Assembly: GCA_944326525.1 (NCBI GenBank)
Contig: CALVEG010000007.1
Location: forward strand, 1 to 64,000
DNA length: 64,000 nucleotides
Origin: Candidatus Gastranaerophilales bacterium
GTDB lineage: Bacteria; Cyanobacteriota; Vampirovibrionia; Gastranaerophilales; Gastranaerophilaceae
Direction of reading: 5' to 3'
Of this stretch, positions 1 through 11,500 are shown piece after piece. Below the pieces are notes generated by a model. It was not told where the DNA came from, made no database searches, and saw only the letters and a program-made list of their open reading frames with translations. The translations under genes were made by a program, and so were the position numbers. The number at the start of each line of letters is the position of its first letter. The first letter of the stretch is position 1.

Positions 1-804
1 GCATTTGCGATTAAACTTCCGGTTATTGTCAAATCGTTTTGAGCAATTGAAACACCGTCAATATTTTCTACATTTCCGCTTATTATTAGATCACTTGTTG
101 TATTACCTGATGAATGCTTTATTGTATTGTTATTTGTTCCTTTACCTTTAAATTCCAATGTGCCATCATTTGTTATGCCATTATTTATTGCTAAATCTGA
201 TGCGTTGGCGATTAAACTTCCGATTATTGTCAAATCGTTTTGAGTTATCGAAACTCCTTCAATATTTTCTACATTGCCGCTTATTATTAAATTGCTAGCC
301 CTATTATCTTGCGAATTCTTTATTGTATTGTTATTTGTTCCGTTGCCTTTAAATTCTAACGTACCATCATTTGTTATACCATTACTTATTGCCAGATCTG
401 ATACATTTGCAACTAAACTTCCGGTTATTGTCAAATCGTTTTGCGCAATCGAAACCCCTGCAATATTTTCTACATTTCCGCTTATTATTAAATTGCTAGT
501 CCTATTATCCTGCGAATTCTTTATTGTATTGTTATTTGTTCCGTTGCCTTTAAATTCCAATGCGCCATCATTTGTTATGCCATTATTTATTGCTAAATCT
601 GATGCGTTTGCAGCCAAACTTCCGGTTATATTCAAGTCGTTTTGAGTTATTGAAACTCCGTCTTTATTTTCTACATTGCCGCTTATTATTAGATCACTTG
701 TTGTATTACCTGATGAATGCTTTATTATATTGTTATTTGTTCCGTTGCCTTTAAATTCTAATGTGCCATCATTTGTTATGCCATTCTTAATCGTTAAATT
801 ATTG
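1..804 (-). repeat. 201-bp in-frame tandem repeat (four copies in view)
   Basis: Four consecutive 201-bp units (1-201, 202-402, 403-603, 604-804) lie within the adhesin gene; each encodes 67 residues, so the frame is kept. Anchor bases at 77, 278, 479 and 680 give an exact 201-base period. The protein unit carries ISGNVEN, QNDLTITGSL, NGITNDG and LEFKGNGTNNN. The last copy decays at its right end, near 780-830. The array continues past the left edge, so the total copy number is unknown. Confidence 0.9.
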
Positions 805-3800
805 GCATTGGTTGATATTACCCCACCGGTTGCTATTTGCAAGCCTTTTTGAATTATTTGTGCTGTATCACCAAGCTTTAAGGTTCCACTTACATTAGTT
901 ATACCTGAAGGATTGCTCTTATCATCATTAATTCCACTGTTTATTTCGATATTGCCAAGTAAATTTAATGTTCCTGTATTATAAATATCATTTGTAGCAT
1001 CAGAAGTTCCGGCTTCAACTACTATCTTACTATCCGAATTTGTAGCAGACATTGTAAGAACACCGGCATTATATATAGCTCCGCCCTTTTCTGCGGAGTT
1101 GCCTGCAAATTGAACTAGCCCTGAATTCTCAGCTACAATTGACATCTCAGCTTTTTCTGCATTGTATATCGCTCCACCCATACCTAAGTTTGCGCTGTTT
1201 CCTGTAAATGTGCCGTTTGTTATCAGAAACGCTTCACTGGCTATATTTGCTATCGCACCACCATTGCCTGCATCTGCATCTACTGAATTACTTCTGAAAT
1301 CTGTATTGCTTAATACTATATTTGCCTGCGAACTGTTTGCATAAATTACAGACCCATCCTTTATTGTATCTCGATCATAACGTTTTGCATTTTCTATTAT
1401 TATATTTTCTATTTTAAAACTTGTCTGACCTGAGTTATCTGTTAGTTCAAACATTGAACCTTGGGTATCTGACTTATCACCAATTGTGCCAACAGCTATA
1501 ATATAATATTCTTTATCTTCAGAAAGTTTAACATCATTAGGATTTATATAGGCTTCAATTGCTGTTCCATCGGCACTCTTGTATATGTATTGATTATTTA
1601 CATTATCATACTCTAGTCTGCCACTTGCAACTTCTACCTGCAAATCTTTTAAAGTACCAGAAAGTACACTCTTTTCAAATGTTTCACTACCTTCTGATTC
1701 TGTTCGGCCTAATATACTAAATACACCCTTGTTTGTTTGATTTAAATCTCGATATATGTTATAGCTGCTTTTTCCATCGCCATCTACTAAAAAGCTGAAA
1801 CCTCTATTATTGTTATTTCCGTCTTTTCCTTGATATATGTTTAAATCTCTTAGTGTGTCTGTCGATGAAGGTCCATTGTTTTCAACACGGATACTATCTA
1901 TTACCTCTTTTCCTGTTGAATCCTTAAAACCTGAAGATTCTGATGTGACACCATATTTATATATATTTGTAGCCCAACTTAATATATCTATATCCTTGAC
2001 ATCTTCCAGTTGTAAAACTTTTTCCGGATTCTTATTTTCTATTAATTGTATTACTTTACCACCTGCAATTTGCCCCATTAAACCATTATCATCTGTTATA
2101 TATAACTCTGTTAATGTTAATTTTCCGCTTCCATTGTTTACAACCAATTTATCTGATATCGGGTTGCTTGATACATTATCCAAATGTAAGTCTATATCTG
2201 TATTAAAATAGTTTTCTCCATTTGAAATTATATTTTCAAAATTATGCGAATCTCCGCCATGTCCATCGGCCAATTCTATTACTGAAAAATCATTTAATGC
2301 AATATTGCCATAATTATGGTTGGGATTATCTGTATGAGTAAATAATATATGCGCTTTTTCAAAATTTATTATATCGCTGCCTGTTGAAAACGGATTTGAG
2401 CCTCCAGCTAATATATAATTTGCATCTTTTAAAGTTAGTTTTCCGGTTCCTTGCATATCCCAAAATTTGTCAGCTAAAGTTATTTGCGCATCTGAACTTG
2501 AACCAATTATCTTTGCTTCCGCTCCGTCTTTCAATATAATATTTGCTATTGTATTATCTTTTATTGTAGAACTTCCTACTGTATAATCTAAATTCGCATT
2601 TTCTATTATTATATTGGCGTCAGCATTCAATCTGTAACCGGAATCTAATATAACTTGACCTTCTGAAATTTTTAAGTCACCGGTATAATCTGCTCCGTTT
2701 GAATTATTTAAACTAGAAAAACGTAAAACTGTATTTCCTGTTTTGTTTATTACGCCATTACCTTTTATTGAAGAAGCAATTTTGCTGTTCTGTGATGTAT
2801 TTAAAACTGAATTTTCTGTATTTAAATTTATTTCACCTGAATTTATGGCTGAAGCTAGTAGATTTGCAGTTCCATCTTCATCACCTTTTCCGCCTGGATA
2901 AGCTTTTCCTATAGAAACTGTTGTTCCTGTAAAATCTATCTCTTTTCCCGATATACCTATATTTAATGTACTATTTGTAACTTCTATTGCGGAATCTATA
3001 ATTGAATTATTCACATTTACAGTTCCACCAAGCATTTCTATTTCTGAATCTCTTACAACTCCTGTAATTGTAGTTGTCCCTAAACCTGAATTAAATATAC
3101 TTGAATTGTTTGAAACATTGCCGGATATTGTTGTTTGGCCCTGAGCAATTGTTATAATTTCAGAACCTGAAACCGTGCCGCTGATATTTGTTGTACCATA
3201 CGTTGTACTTACTGTTGAACCTGTTGTTACGGATCCGCCTATATTTGCGTTCCCATTGGTTACGTTTACTTGCGTTCCGTTTATTATTCCTGTTGATGTT
3301 ACCTCAACTGATCCGCCGGAAACATTTACAGTCGAATTGGAAACTGAATTTGATATCGTTGTCTCGCCGCCTGAATTATTTATTGTCGAACTTCCGGTTA
3401 CTTCACCGCGTATCTCTGTTTTGCCGGAACCGTTTGTTGTTACTGTCGATCCGTCTTTTATTATCCCGCTTTCCGTTATTGTTGTTTTGCCTTTCGTAGT
3501 CGATACGGATGAGCCGGAAACTGTTCCCGAAATTTCCGTCATTCCTGTTCCGTTATTTAGTATTTTTGAATTATCAGAAATTTCGCCGGATAAAGTTGTC
3601 GTTCCTCCTGTTGTTGTTATTGTCGAATTCTTTACAGAACTTTCTACCGCCATTTGACCGGATGATGACGTAATTGTTGAATTTCCTACTGTACCTGTTA
3701 TCGTTGTCGTGCCGGAATTTGATGTTATCGTTGAACCGTTTGATACATCAGCAGTTATTAAAGTAGTTTTAGACGATGTCGCAATCATTGATCCATTTAC

Positions 3801-6485
3801 TGTTCCCGAAATAGATGTGTTGTCTGCTGATGCTGTTATGTTTGAATTTGTTATATTTCCCGAAATTGAGGTCCCAACTCCGTCTGCATTAATCATTGAA
3901 TTTATAACATCCCCAATATTTGCCGTCCCTGCTTTTACGGTTAATACTGAATTCTCAATTCCTCCTAATATGCTGACTATGCCTTCCTGACTGTTATTGT
4001 TTATGCTGATAATATTGTCGTCTCTTTTGTTTGATAGTCCCAAAATTTTATCTGATATATTTATCTCAGATTTATCAAATGCATTAAGTTCGAGGCTGCC
4101 GATATTTTTAATTACACCATTTTCATCATCTTCCGACAATTTGTTGTCTATAACTAACACCCCGCCGTTATTTGAGTTAATTGTTAATTCTCCATTATTA
4201 TAAATTGAGGAATTACCAATATTTTCAGTTATTGAGGTATTATTTAAAACTAAACCGGTTCCACCGTTATTATAAATTGCAGCACCTTCTTCTGCTCTAT
4301 TGGCTTCAATATTTGAGTTGTTTAAAGTTAAATTTATACCGGCTCCATCCGTATAAATTCCACCTCCGTTTACTGCCGTATTTCCTGAAATTCTTGAATC
4401 TGTTAAAGTAACATTAGAATTTCCTGACATTGCAATAGCGCCGCCATTAACCGCAGAATTGTTTTCCAAATTTGTGTTTGTTATGTTCACAACTCCTGAT
4501 ATTGCATTAATTACAGCTCCTGTCGTTGAATTAAAGCCACCAAAACTTGACACGTTATTTATGACTAATTCATCACCTTCTCCAACTACAATTCCTGAAA
4601 AACCTCCGCCATTTATTGCTTTAGAATTTCCAACAATTGTCAAGATTCCTGTATTAAGCATTTCACCCAAGTTCTCACCGACATTCTCTGTCTGCTGCAA
4701 CCTATAATATCTTGTTCCCTCAGTTTCTGCTACAGCATCTTGTAAGCTGTAATCTCCTACCTTTAAAATTCCAGTGTTATTATTATACGAAACTAATGTA
4801 TTCAGATTGGATATATTTCCGGAGCCAACAAGCTCTGTATTTGCCTTTACTCCAAAATTTTCCCAATCTGCAGAATTCAAACTGCCGGCAAGACCTTCAA
4901 ATTTTGTTGCATCTCCTAAGTTTATTTTAGAAAAATATACCGTATGTCCATTTGTATCAAAATTTGAATTTCCTACAGTTTCTGATGTATTTAAATAATC
5001 TGCATGAGAGCCTATTGCATCTATTGCAACATCCATGTCCTCATATAAACTCAACCAACCAATATTTGTAGAATCAGATGAGCCATTAATTAAATCTAAA
5101 ACCCCGCCGTAATAATTTAATGAAACATGATTTTCTGCAGTAACATCAAAACTACCCAGCTTACCTTTATTAAAGTCTTCTTTACCATTAGAAGCACCTA
5201 ACTTAACAATTCCACCATACATATTTATTGTCTGGTTTGAAACTGTATTGTTAAATTCTATTGTTCCGGCTGTCGGAGTAATTACACTATCACCACTCCC
5301 ATTAACCAGAGTAGCATCTGCACTATTTATATTTATAACCCCGTTTTGATTTTTACTGTTACCTATTGCATCATTAAAAACAACTCGTCTTCCTTCTGAA
5401 GCGTTTAGATAAACTGTCCCCATATTGGCAATTGCATTTGATTGACGATTATCAGAGCCTATTATACCAAATCTGTTGTCTTTTCCTATATAATTGTCCG
5501 TAAATTCTACATCTTTATTTATTGCCGCAATGTTTAAAGTTCCATTATCATTATTCGTTATGGCACCGCCTGAATAAATGTATCCTTCATCACTTTTTAA
5601 TTCTTCATTTGTATGATTATTCCGAAATGAACTATCTATAAATGTAGCAACTCCAGTTGCACCCCAAGTATCGACAGCACCCCCGTTTGCAGTTGCTGAA
5701 TTCCCGTCAAAATCAATGTTTTCTGCATAAAAAAGTCCACCTGCATTTGTAATAGCACCTCCATTGTGCGAAGTTGAATTTCCCGTAAAATTCGAATCTT
5801 TTATATATACAGTCCCCGAGTTATCTATTGCTGCTCCTTGAGATGAATTGTTACTGTTATTCTCAAACGAAGATGCTCCTATATATGCAGTACCTTTATT
5901 CAACAACCCTTGCATATTTTCATTTATTATTACGTTCTCAAGATTTACCTGACCACTATTATTTACAATCGCTTGATTTGAGTTGTTATGTATATCTGTA
6001 TAACTAATGGTAAATATACCATTATCATTGTTCGTAAACACCACACCATCATTATTGTAATAAGAAGATCTAAATTCCTCCGGTTTGGAAGATGTTATAC
6101 TAACACTTCCTCCATTATTAGTTACAAATTGCGTAAATTCGTTTTGTTTTAAATCTAAAATATTCAATTCTTGCATTGATGAAACTATTATCGGATCATC
6201 ACTGCCTGTTAAAAGTCCGGTTAGAGAATATCTGTTTCCGCTAATATCCAATATTTTTAAAGCCGGGTTTATTTGCCCTAACTCAGCACTATCCATCAAC
6301 CTTCTGTCTATATTACCAGTAATGTTAATTTTAATTATAGGATCCGTGCCGTTGACTATAGCTTTCTGCAAATCTGTAAACGCACCATAACCACCAATGT
6401 CTATCGCTTGAACAGATTGAACCCCAACACATATCGACATTGATAACGACAAAGCCACTGCTAAAATTTTACTTCTCTTCCGCAT
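1..6485 (-). CDS. giant secreted Pmp-like beta-solenoid adhesin, C-terminus outside window
   Basis: Reading from an ATG at 6485 I find an open frame of 2161 codons that runs off the left edge. GAGGG lies about 9 bases before the ATG. Residues 1-27 form a signal peptide (MRKRSK, hydrophobic core, SVQA). Motifs of the chlamydial polymorphic membrane protein type, FxxN followed by GGA[IV], recur near residues 205-310 (FTGNS..NGGAI, FDGNS..NGGAV), 680-740 (NGGAI, NGGGIY, GAAIYN) and 1735-1810 (FTGNS..GGAIYN, FAGNS..GGAIYN). Residues of about 840-1180 are Ser/Thr-rich solenoid rungs, and about 1895-2161 are 67-residue repeats. Asn, Gly, Ser, Thr and Ile dominate and I saw no Cys clusters. The family suggests a surface-exposed or autotransported passenger; the barrel or anchor that would prove this is not in the window. 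Confidence 0.8.
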   Translation of the reverse strand, partial: MRKRSKILAVALSLSMSICVGVQSVQAIDIGGYGAFTDLQKAIVNGTDPIIKINITGNIDRRLMDSAELGQINPALKILDISGNRYSLTGLLTGSDDPIIVSSMQELNILDLKQNEFTQFVTNNGGSVSITSSKPEEFRSSYYNNDGVVFTNNDNGIFTISYTDIHNNSNQAIVNNSGQVNLENVIINENMQGLLNKGTAYIGASSFENNSNNSSQGAAIDNSGTVYIKDSNFTGNSTSHNGGAITNAGGLFYAENIDFDGNSATANGGAVDTWGATGVATFIDSSFRNNHTNEELKSDEGYIYSGGAITNNDNGTLNIAAINKDVEFTDNYIGKDNRFGIIGSDNRQSNAIANMGTVYLNASEGRRVVFNDAIGNSKNQNGVININSADATLVNGSGDSVITPTAGTIEFNNTVSNQTINMYGGIVKLGASNGKEDFNKGKLGSFDVTAENHVSLNYYGGVLDLINGSSDSTNIGWLSLYEDMDVAIDAIGSHADYLNTSETVGNSNFDTNGHTVYFSKINLGDATKFEGLAGSLNSADWENFGVKANTELVGSGNISNLNTLVSYNNNTGILKVGDYSLQDAVAETEGTRYYRLQQTENVGENLGEMLNTGILTIVGNSKAINGGGFSGIVVGEGDELVINNVSSFGGFNSTTGAVINAISGVVNITNTNLENNSAVNGGAIAMSGNSNVTLTDSRISGNTAVNGGGIYTDGAGINLTLNNSNIEANRAEEGAAIYNNGGTGLVLNNTSITENIGNSSIYNNGELTINSNNGGVLVIDNKLSEDDENGVIKNIGSLELNAFDKSEINISDKILGLSNKRDDNIISINNNSQEGIVSILGGIENSVLTVKAGTANIGDVINSMINADGVGTSISGNITNSNITASADNTSISGTVNGSMIATSSKTTLITADVSNGSTITSNSGTTTITGTVGNSTITSSSGQMAVESSVKNSTITTTGGTTTLSGEISDNSKILNNGTGMTEISGTVSGSSVSTTKGKTTITESGIIKDGSTVTTNGSGKTEIRGEVTGSSTINNSGGETTISNSVSNSTVNVSGGSVEVTSTGIINGTQVNVTNGNANIGGSVTTGSTVSTTYGTTNISGTVSGSEIITIAQGQTTISGNVSNNSSIFNSGLGTTTITGVVRDSEIEMLGGTVNVNNSIIDSAIEVTNSTLNIGISGKEIDFTGTTVSIGKAYPGGKGDEDGTANLLASAINSGEINLNTENSVLNTSQNSKIASSIKGNGVINKTGNTVLRFSSLNNSNGADYTGDLKISEGQVILDSGYRLNADANIIIENANLDYTVGSSTIKDNTIANIILKDGAEAKIIGSSSDAQITLADKFWDMQGTGKLTLKDANYILAGGSNPFSTGSDIINFEKAHILFTHTDNPNHNYGNIALNDFSVIELADGHGGDSHNFENIISNGENYFNTDIDLHLDNVSSNPISDKLVVNNGSGKLTLTELYITDDNGLMGQIAGGKVIQLIENKNPEKVLQLEDVKDIDILSWATNIYKYGVTSESSGFKDSTGKEVIDSIRVENNGPSSTDTLRDLNIYQGKDGNNNNRGFSFLVDGDGKSSYNIYRDLNQTNKGVFSILGRTESEGSETFEKSVLSGTLKDLQVEVASGRLEYDNVNNQYIYKSADGTAIEAYINPNDVKLSEDKEYYIIAVGTIGDKSDTQGSMFELTDNSGQTSFKIENIIIENAKRYDRDTIKDGSVIYANSSQANIVLSNTDFRSNSVDADAGNGGAIANIASEAFLITNGTFTGNSANLGMGGAIYNAEKAEMSIVAENSGLVQFAGNSAEKGGAIYNAGVLTMSATNSDSKIVVEAGTSDATNDIYNTGTLNLLGNIEINSGINDDKSNPSGITNVSGTLKLGDTAQIIQKGLQIATGGVISTNANNLTIKNGITNDGTLEFKGNGTNNNIIKHSSGNTTSDLIISGNVENKDGVSITQNDLNITGSLAANASDLAINNGITNDGALEFKGNGTNNNTIKNSQDNRTSNLIISGNVENIAGVSIAQNDLTITGSLVANVSDLAISNGITNDGTLEFKGNGTNNNTIKNSQDNRASNLIISGNVENIEGVSITQNDLTIIGSLIANASDLAINNGITNDGTLEFKGKGTNNNTIKHSSGNTTSDLIISGNVENIDGVSIAQNDLTITGSLIAN
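2930..3990 (-). repeat. degenerate ~19-residue Ser/Thr-rich solenoid repeats
   Basis: About 18 successive units of 17-21 residues follow the pattern V-x-[NG]-S-x-[IV]-x-x-x-x-G-x-T-x-I-[ST]-G, for example VGNSTITSSSGQMAVESS and VTTGSTVSTTYGTTNISGT. The length per unit equals one coil of a right-handed beta-solenoid. At DNA level the units are too diverged to align over long stretches. The opposite strand of this stretch has a spurious long open frame caused by the biased codons. Confidence 0.75.
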
Positions 6486-7026
6486 ATTGATATTCCCTCT
6501 ATTTTTGACTTCTTTTAATGATGGTTTTATTCAGTAATAAATTTTGTGTTGATTCTTCTATTTTATATGTCAAGTTTAACATAAACTATCTTTTTTGGCA
6601 ATATAATTAATCCCTGTTTTCATCTCTTTGTAATTTATTTAAAAACCCTCGAAAACTTTTACAGTTACATTAATTCAGAATTATTTCATTTTTTTATTTT
6701 TCCATTTTTATGTTCATTTTTCCGGTAATTTTTATTCTTCTTGCCATTTTCCGTAATTTCTTATTTTAAATTCCAATTCTTTTTTAAGAATACTGTATAT
6801 CTGGCAATTCTAAATTTTATTAATATTTAGAATATTTATTTATTCTTTTATTCAAAATATCAATATTGTTTTTCAAATAAAAACTTTCGCATAAAATTAA
6901 TAATAAATCATTTTTATTCTTATGCAAAAATACAAAAATACCATTTTTTCTGAAAATATTTATTAATCAATCTGCACTTTATAAAGACTTTCTCAATTAT
7001 GCAAAATCTGTTTTATTAATTTTGAA
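6486..7026. other. 541-bp AT-rich intergenic region
   Basis: This is the only gap over 500 bases in the window. It lies between the adhesin start and the 3' end of the efflux operon, both on the minus strand, so it should hold the efflux terminator and the adhesin promoter. A minus-strand TTGACA is present at 6573-6568, but no good -10 box stands 16-18 bases from it. A TATAAA at 6567-6562 is another candidate. I see no convincing hairpin terminator, ORF or RNA gene. Base composition is extremely AT-rich. Confidence 0.6.
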
Positions 7027-8553
7027 CTATAAATCCACATCGGATTCCTTAATCGGAGCACCGATTACACGCTCAACTTCTGCCGCATTAATATTATAAT
7101 TAAGAAGGTTTGAATAATAATCAAGCTGAGCATTGAGATAAGAGTTCTCAGCATCTTTAAATTCTATGGCGTCACCTAAACCTACCTGATACCTTCTAAA
7201 TGCCTGATATTGCCGTTCTTTTGCCTGCTGAAGCGCTAACTTTGAAACATCCAGACTGTCGTGGGAATTCAAAAGATTTATATATGCACTTTTAACTTCC
7301 AAATATACATTTTGACGTTGTTGCTCGTAATCTGCAACATATTTTCTATATGTCGCTTTCGCCTCGTCAACCTGTTTTTTCAATAACATAAGGTTTAGAG
7401 CATTGTAATTCAATTGCACACCAACCTGATACCCGTAATCTGCATCAATCTGACGTCCGCCTTGATTATATGATCCAAATGCACTAATATTTGGAGTAAA
7501 CGCACGTTTTGCACTTCTTACACCCATTTCTGCCGCATCCATTAATTTCTTAGATGCTAATAATGCCGGACGAGAAGCTTCTGCCGTCGCAAGCAAATCT
7601 TTAAAATTTACATCATAAGCTTTTGTATTTAATTGATCCTTTAAAACAACACCCTCAAGTTCCGGAATACCAACTGCATTTGCAAGTTCTGCGGCAGCCA
7701 ATTCCATTGTATTTTTTGCTTTAATCAAGTTTACCTTAGCGTTTCCAAGGTTATACTCTGCTGTTGTTACATCAATTTTTGCTTTTTTACCAATATCATA
7801 ATGTGCTTTTGCCTGCTTTAATTGAAGTTCAAAATCCTTAACCGTGTCTTCGTATACGGATTGCTGAATTTTCGCAAACACCAAATTGTAATATGCTACT
7901 TTCACATTATAAATTACTAACTCTATGCTTGTTTCAGCATCATATCTTGATGCTTCAAAATTTCGCTTTGCCATATCTGCAGAAGCTTTTGTTTTACCAA
8001 AATCAAACAATAACATATCTGCTGACAATGTCGGCATATAATACATATTATATTTCTGATTCATTGCACTCATAAATGAATTTGACATTGTCATAAACAT
8101 ATCATTTCTTGAATAGTTTACACCGGCACTTATTGTCGGAAAATAATTTGACCAAGCTTGACCTACTCTTGTTTTATAAATTTCTGCATTACTTATAGCA
8201 GACATTATTGTCGGATGGTGGGTAATTGCTAATTTTATACAATCACTTAACGTTACTTCACCATTCATATCTGTATATTCAATCTTGCTGTTTATCGCAG
8301 GGAATTTTGTTTCATACATTCCTTCCGCTTCTTTTGAAGATTCTACCTTTGTCTTAGCATTTTCAAGATTTTTCTTGCGCTCGGTTCGTTTATTTACCTT
8401 TTTCTCTTTTTCAGGTTTTACTATTTCTATTTTTTCAGGCTTCTTCGCTACTTCTACAGGTTTTGCTGAAGCTTCAACTTCTGCAGCAAACGCAGGAACT
8501 GCATTTAGTGCCAGTACTGAACATATTAAACATAAATTTAAAATCTTTTTCAT
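7027..8553 (-). CDS. TolC-like outer membrane efflux protein
   Basis: 508 residues. A signal peptide ([23 protein letters not shown]) is followed by an unusual Lys/Glu/Val-rich linker to about residue 85. The outer membrane efflux protein fold then runs from about 95 to 500, with two long amphipathic helical hairpin halves (for example [15 protein letters not shown] at the first half and [20 protein letters not shown] at the second). The family forms the trimeric channel-tunnel that carries substrates across the outer membrane. The ATG overlaps the stop of the RND gene by 4 bases, so the two are translationally coupled. It is the last gene of the efflux operon. The charged linker may be cell-wall or periplasm spanning; that is inference. 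Confidence 0.9.
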   Translation of the reverse strand: MKKILNLCLICSVLALNAVPAFAAEVEASAKPVEVAKKPEKIEIVKPEKEKKVNKRTERKKNLENAKTKVESSKEAEGMYETKFPAINSKIEYTDMNGEVTLSDCIKLAITHHPTIMSAISNAEIYKTRVGQAWSNYFPTISAGVNYSRNDMFMTMSNSFMSAMNQKYNMYYMPTLSADMLLFDFGKTKASADMAKRNFEASRYDAETSIELVIYNVKVAYYNLVFAKIQQSVYEDTVKDFELQLKQAKAHYDIGKKAKIDVTTAEYNLGNAKVNLIKAKNTMELAAAELANAVGIPELEGVVLKDQLNTKAYDVNFKDLLATAEASRPALLASKKLMDAAEMGVRSAKRAFTPNISAFGSYNQGGRQIDADYGYQVGVQLNYNALNLMLLKKQVDEAKATYRKYVADYEQQRQNVYLEVKSAYINLLNSHDSLDVSKLALQQAKERQYQAFRRYQVGLGDAIEFKDAENSYLNAQLDYYSNLLNYNINAAEVERVIGAPIKESDVDL

Positions 8554-11500
8554 TTTACAGAAATCTCCAAATCTTTTTCAGTTATTTCTTTTTTAGGGAA
8601 CAAATCCACAAATTCCTGAACAATTACGTAGAACGCCGGTGTTAGTACGGCACCTAAAGTTGCAGCCGCTACCATACCGCCGATTACGGTTGAACCTACC
8701 GAAATTCTTGAATTTGCTCCGGCACCTTGCGCAAATATCATTGGCATTACACCTATAATAAATGCTAATTCTGTCATCATAATCGCTCTAAATCTTAGTT
8801 TTGCAGCTTTTATTGCGGCTTCTTTAACAGGTAGTCCATGTTTTTCGTGCTCTTCCTTCGCAAATTCTACAATCAAAATAGACTGCTTTGCCGCCAACCC
8901 GATTAACGTAATCATACCTACCTGTGAATAAATATCAAAAGCCTGATTTATCATCATCTGGAATATCAAAGCTCCCAACACAGCTATCGGTGATATTAAA
9001 AGTACCGCAACAGGAATTGTATAGCTTTCATATAAGGCAACAAGGAATAAATATACAAATATCAAGGCCATACTAACGATTATAAATGTTTGTCCCGACG
9101 CTTCTCTTTCCTGTGCCGAAGTTCCTGACCAGTCGAAGGTCATATCCTGTGGCAATACTCTTTTCGCTACTGCTTCCATTGCATTCATTGCATCTCCGGA
9201 ACTCTTACCTGCAGACTGCTGACCTTGAATTTGTACAGACTTATACTGGTTATAACGGGTAATTGATGCTGTACCTACTGTCTGCTGCAGTTTTACTATC
9301 GACAATATCGGTACCATTACACCGTTTTTATTTTTTACATATATTCCCGATAAATCTGTCGCTTTATCTCTGAATCTGCTTTCTGCTTGCATCTGAACTT
9401 TAAATACACGGTCATATTTATTAAAGTCATTTATATAATATGTACCAACTAATGATGAAAGTGTTGAATAAAGTTCCTGTAAATCAACATTTTGTGCTAA
9501 TGCTTTTTCATAGTCTATATTTACTATATACTGTGGAACATTTGCTTGGAATGAAGTATTTACGTTTGAAAGTGATGGATCTTGATTTGCTTCTGCAATA
9601 AGTTTATTCGCCCAGCTTTCCATCTCTTGAGGAGTATGTTCACCTTGTGAAAGCATCTGGAATTCAAATCCGCCCATCATACTCATACCCATAATTGCCG
9701 GTGGCGAAAAACAAATTATTGAAGCTTCTTTTGTTGTTCCGGCAACTGCTCGAACTTTGCTTAAAATAGCTTCGTGGGATAAATCTGTTTCTTTACCATT
9801 GATTTTTCTTTTAACCCATTCTACCGGCCCGATTTTTCTGTATGCGTAATCATCCAACTGAATAATTACTGTTGACTGGTTAACAGCACCGTCACCGCCA
9901 AACACCGTTAATTTTGATTCGTTTATACCATCAATATCTCTTATCTGGTCAGTAAACTTGCGGGATACTTCTTCCGTTCTCTGCAATGATGCACCATCAG
10001 GAAGTGTTATCGTTGCAAGTAATACACCCTGATCTTCATCCGGAATAAATCCTGTTGAAATAGTTTTAAAACATACTAATGTAAGAACTAATATTGCTGA
10101 ATAAAATATTGCTACAAGTTTTTTATCGTGAACGAATTTTACAACATATTCCATATAAAATTCTTCAACTTTAGAAAATACTTCATTAAATTTTTCAACA
10201 GCAACTAAAGTTTTCTTTCCAATTCTTTCTTTTATATGTTCTAGTTTAACAACAAACGGATTGGAAGATAATTTATGAGGTTTCTTTTCCTGACCCAAAA
10301 AATGAGAACACATTGCAGGTGAAAGAGTTAACGCACATATTGCAGAAATTGCGATTGAAACTGCAATACAAACAGCAAACTGCTTATACATTACACCTGT
10401 CATTCCGCCCATAAACACAATCGGCACAAATACTGCCATCAATACTAACGCCATCGCAACAAGTGCAAATCCTACTTCTTGCATAGTTAACTGCGTTGCT
10501 ATTATTGCCGATTTTCCCTCATCTATATGGCGTTTTACGTTTTCAATTACAACGATAGCGTCATCAACTACAACACCTACCGCCAAAACTAACGCAAATA
10601 ATGACAACAAATTTATTGACATATCCATTGCCTTTAAAGCGAAAAACGTACCGATTAAAGATACTGGAATTGTTGCACAAGGAACCAATGTCGCCATTCC
10701 GTCGCCTAAGAATAAGAATATTATTATTACAACGATTAAGCCTGTCAAAAGAATTGTAAATTCAACTTCTTTCATTGATTCATGAATAAAGTCGGCATCA
10801 TCTTTTACATATAAAATCTTAATTCCGTTTGTAAGACGTCCGTTTATTTCATTAACTTTTGCCTTAACTGCTTTTGATAGGTTTATTATATTTGCGTCCG
10901 GAAGCTGTGAAATTACAACAACTGCAGATGGTTTTCCGTTTACAAGCCCAAGGTTTGAATAAGATTCTGCTCCCAATTCAACACGAGCAATATCTTTTAA
11001 TTTTACGTTTGAACCATCTGTGTTAGAGCGTATAATTATATTTTCAAATTCTTTAACATCATCAAGACGCCCCGGGGTTTTTAATGTAATCTGCAAAGCT
11101 CTTTTTTCATCTGTAGGTAATGCGCCAAGTGCTCCTGTTGCAACCTGAGTATTCTGATTTGTGACTGCCGTTTTAACTTCACTTGTTGAAATATTTAAGC
11201 CTGCCATTTTCTGAGGATCAAGCCATATTCGCATTGAATAATTGCCGCCTCCAAAAACCATTACATCCGCAACACCTTCAACACGTTTTAATTCATCTTT
11301 TATATATATAGAACCGTAGTTTGTTAAATCAAGCTGATTCCAATCTCCGGATTCAGGGTAAAGAGTTAATATTATAGCACCTGAACCTGAGGATCTGCTT
11401 ATTGCCGTTACACCGGTTCTTTGAACATCTTCAGGCAACTGTGACTGCACTCGCTGAATAAGGTTTTGGACATTCATTAAGTTTATATTTTTATCTGTTC

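Noticed and set aside
1..804. CRISPR-like array
   Set aside because: The 201-bp units abut with no spacers, keep a protein frame and lack the 25-40 base repeat size.
3175..3657. 160-codon plus-strand open frame, and others across 274-6390
   Set aside because: They lie opposite the continuous minus-strand adhesin frame, which has a signal peptide and repeats. The plus frames arise from the biased Ser/Thr/Asn/Val codons.
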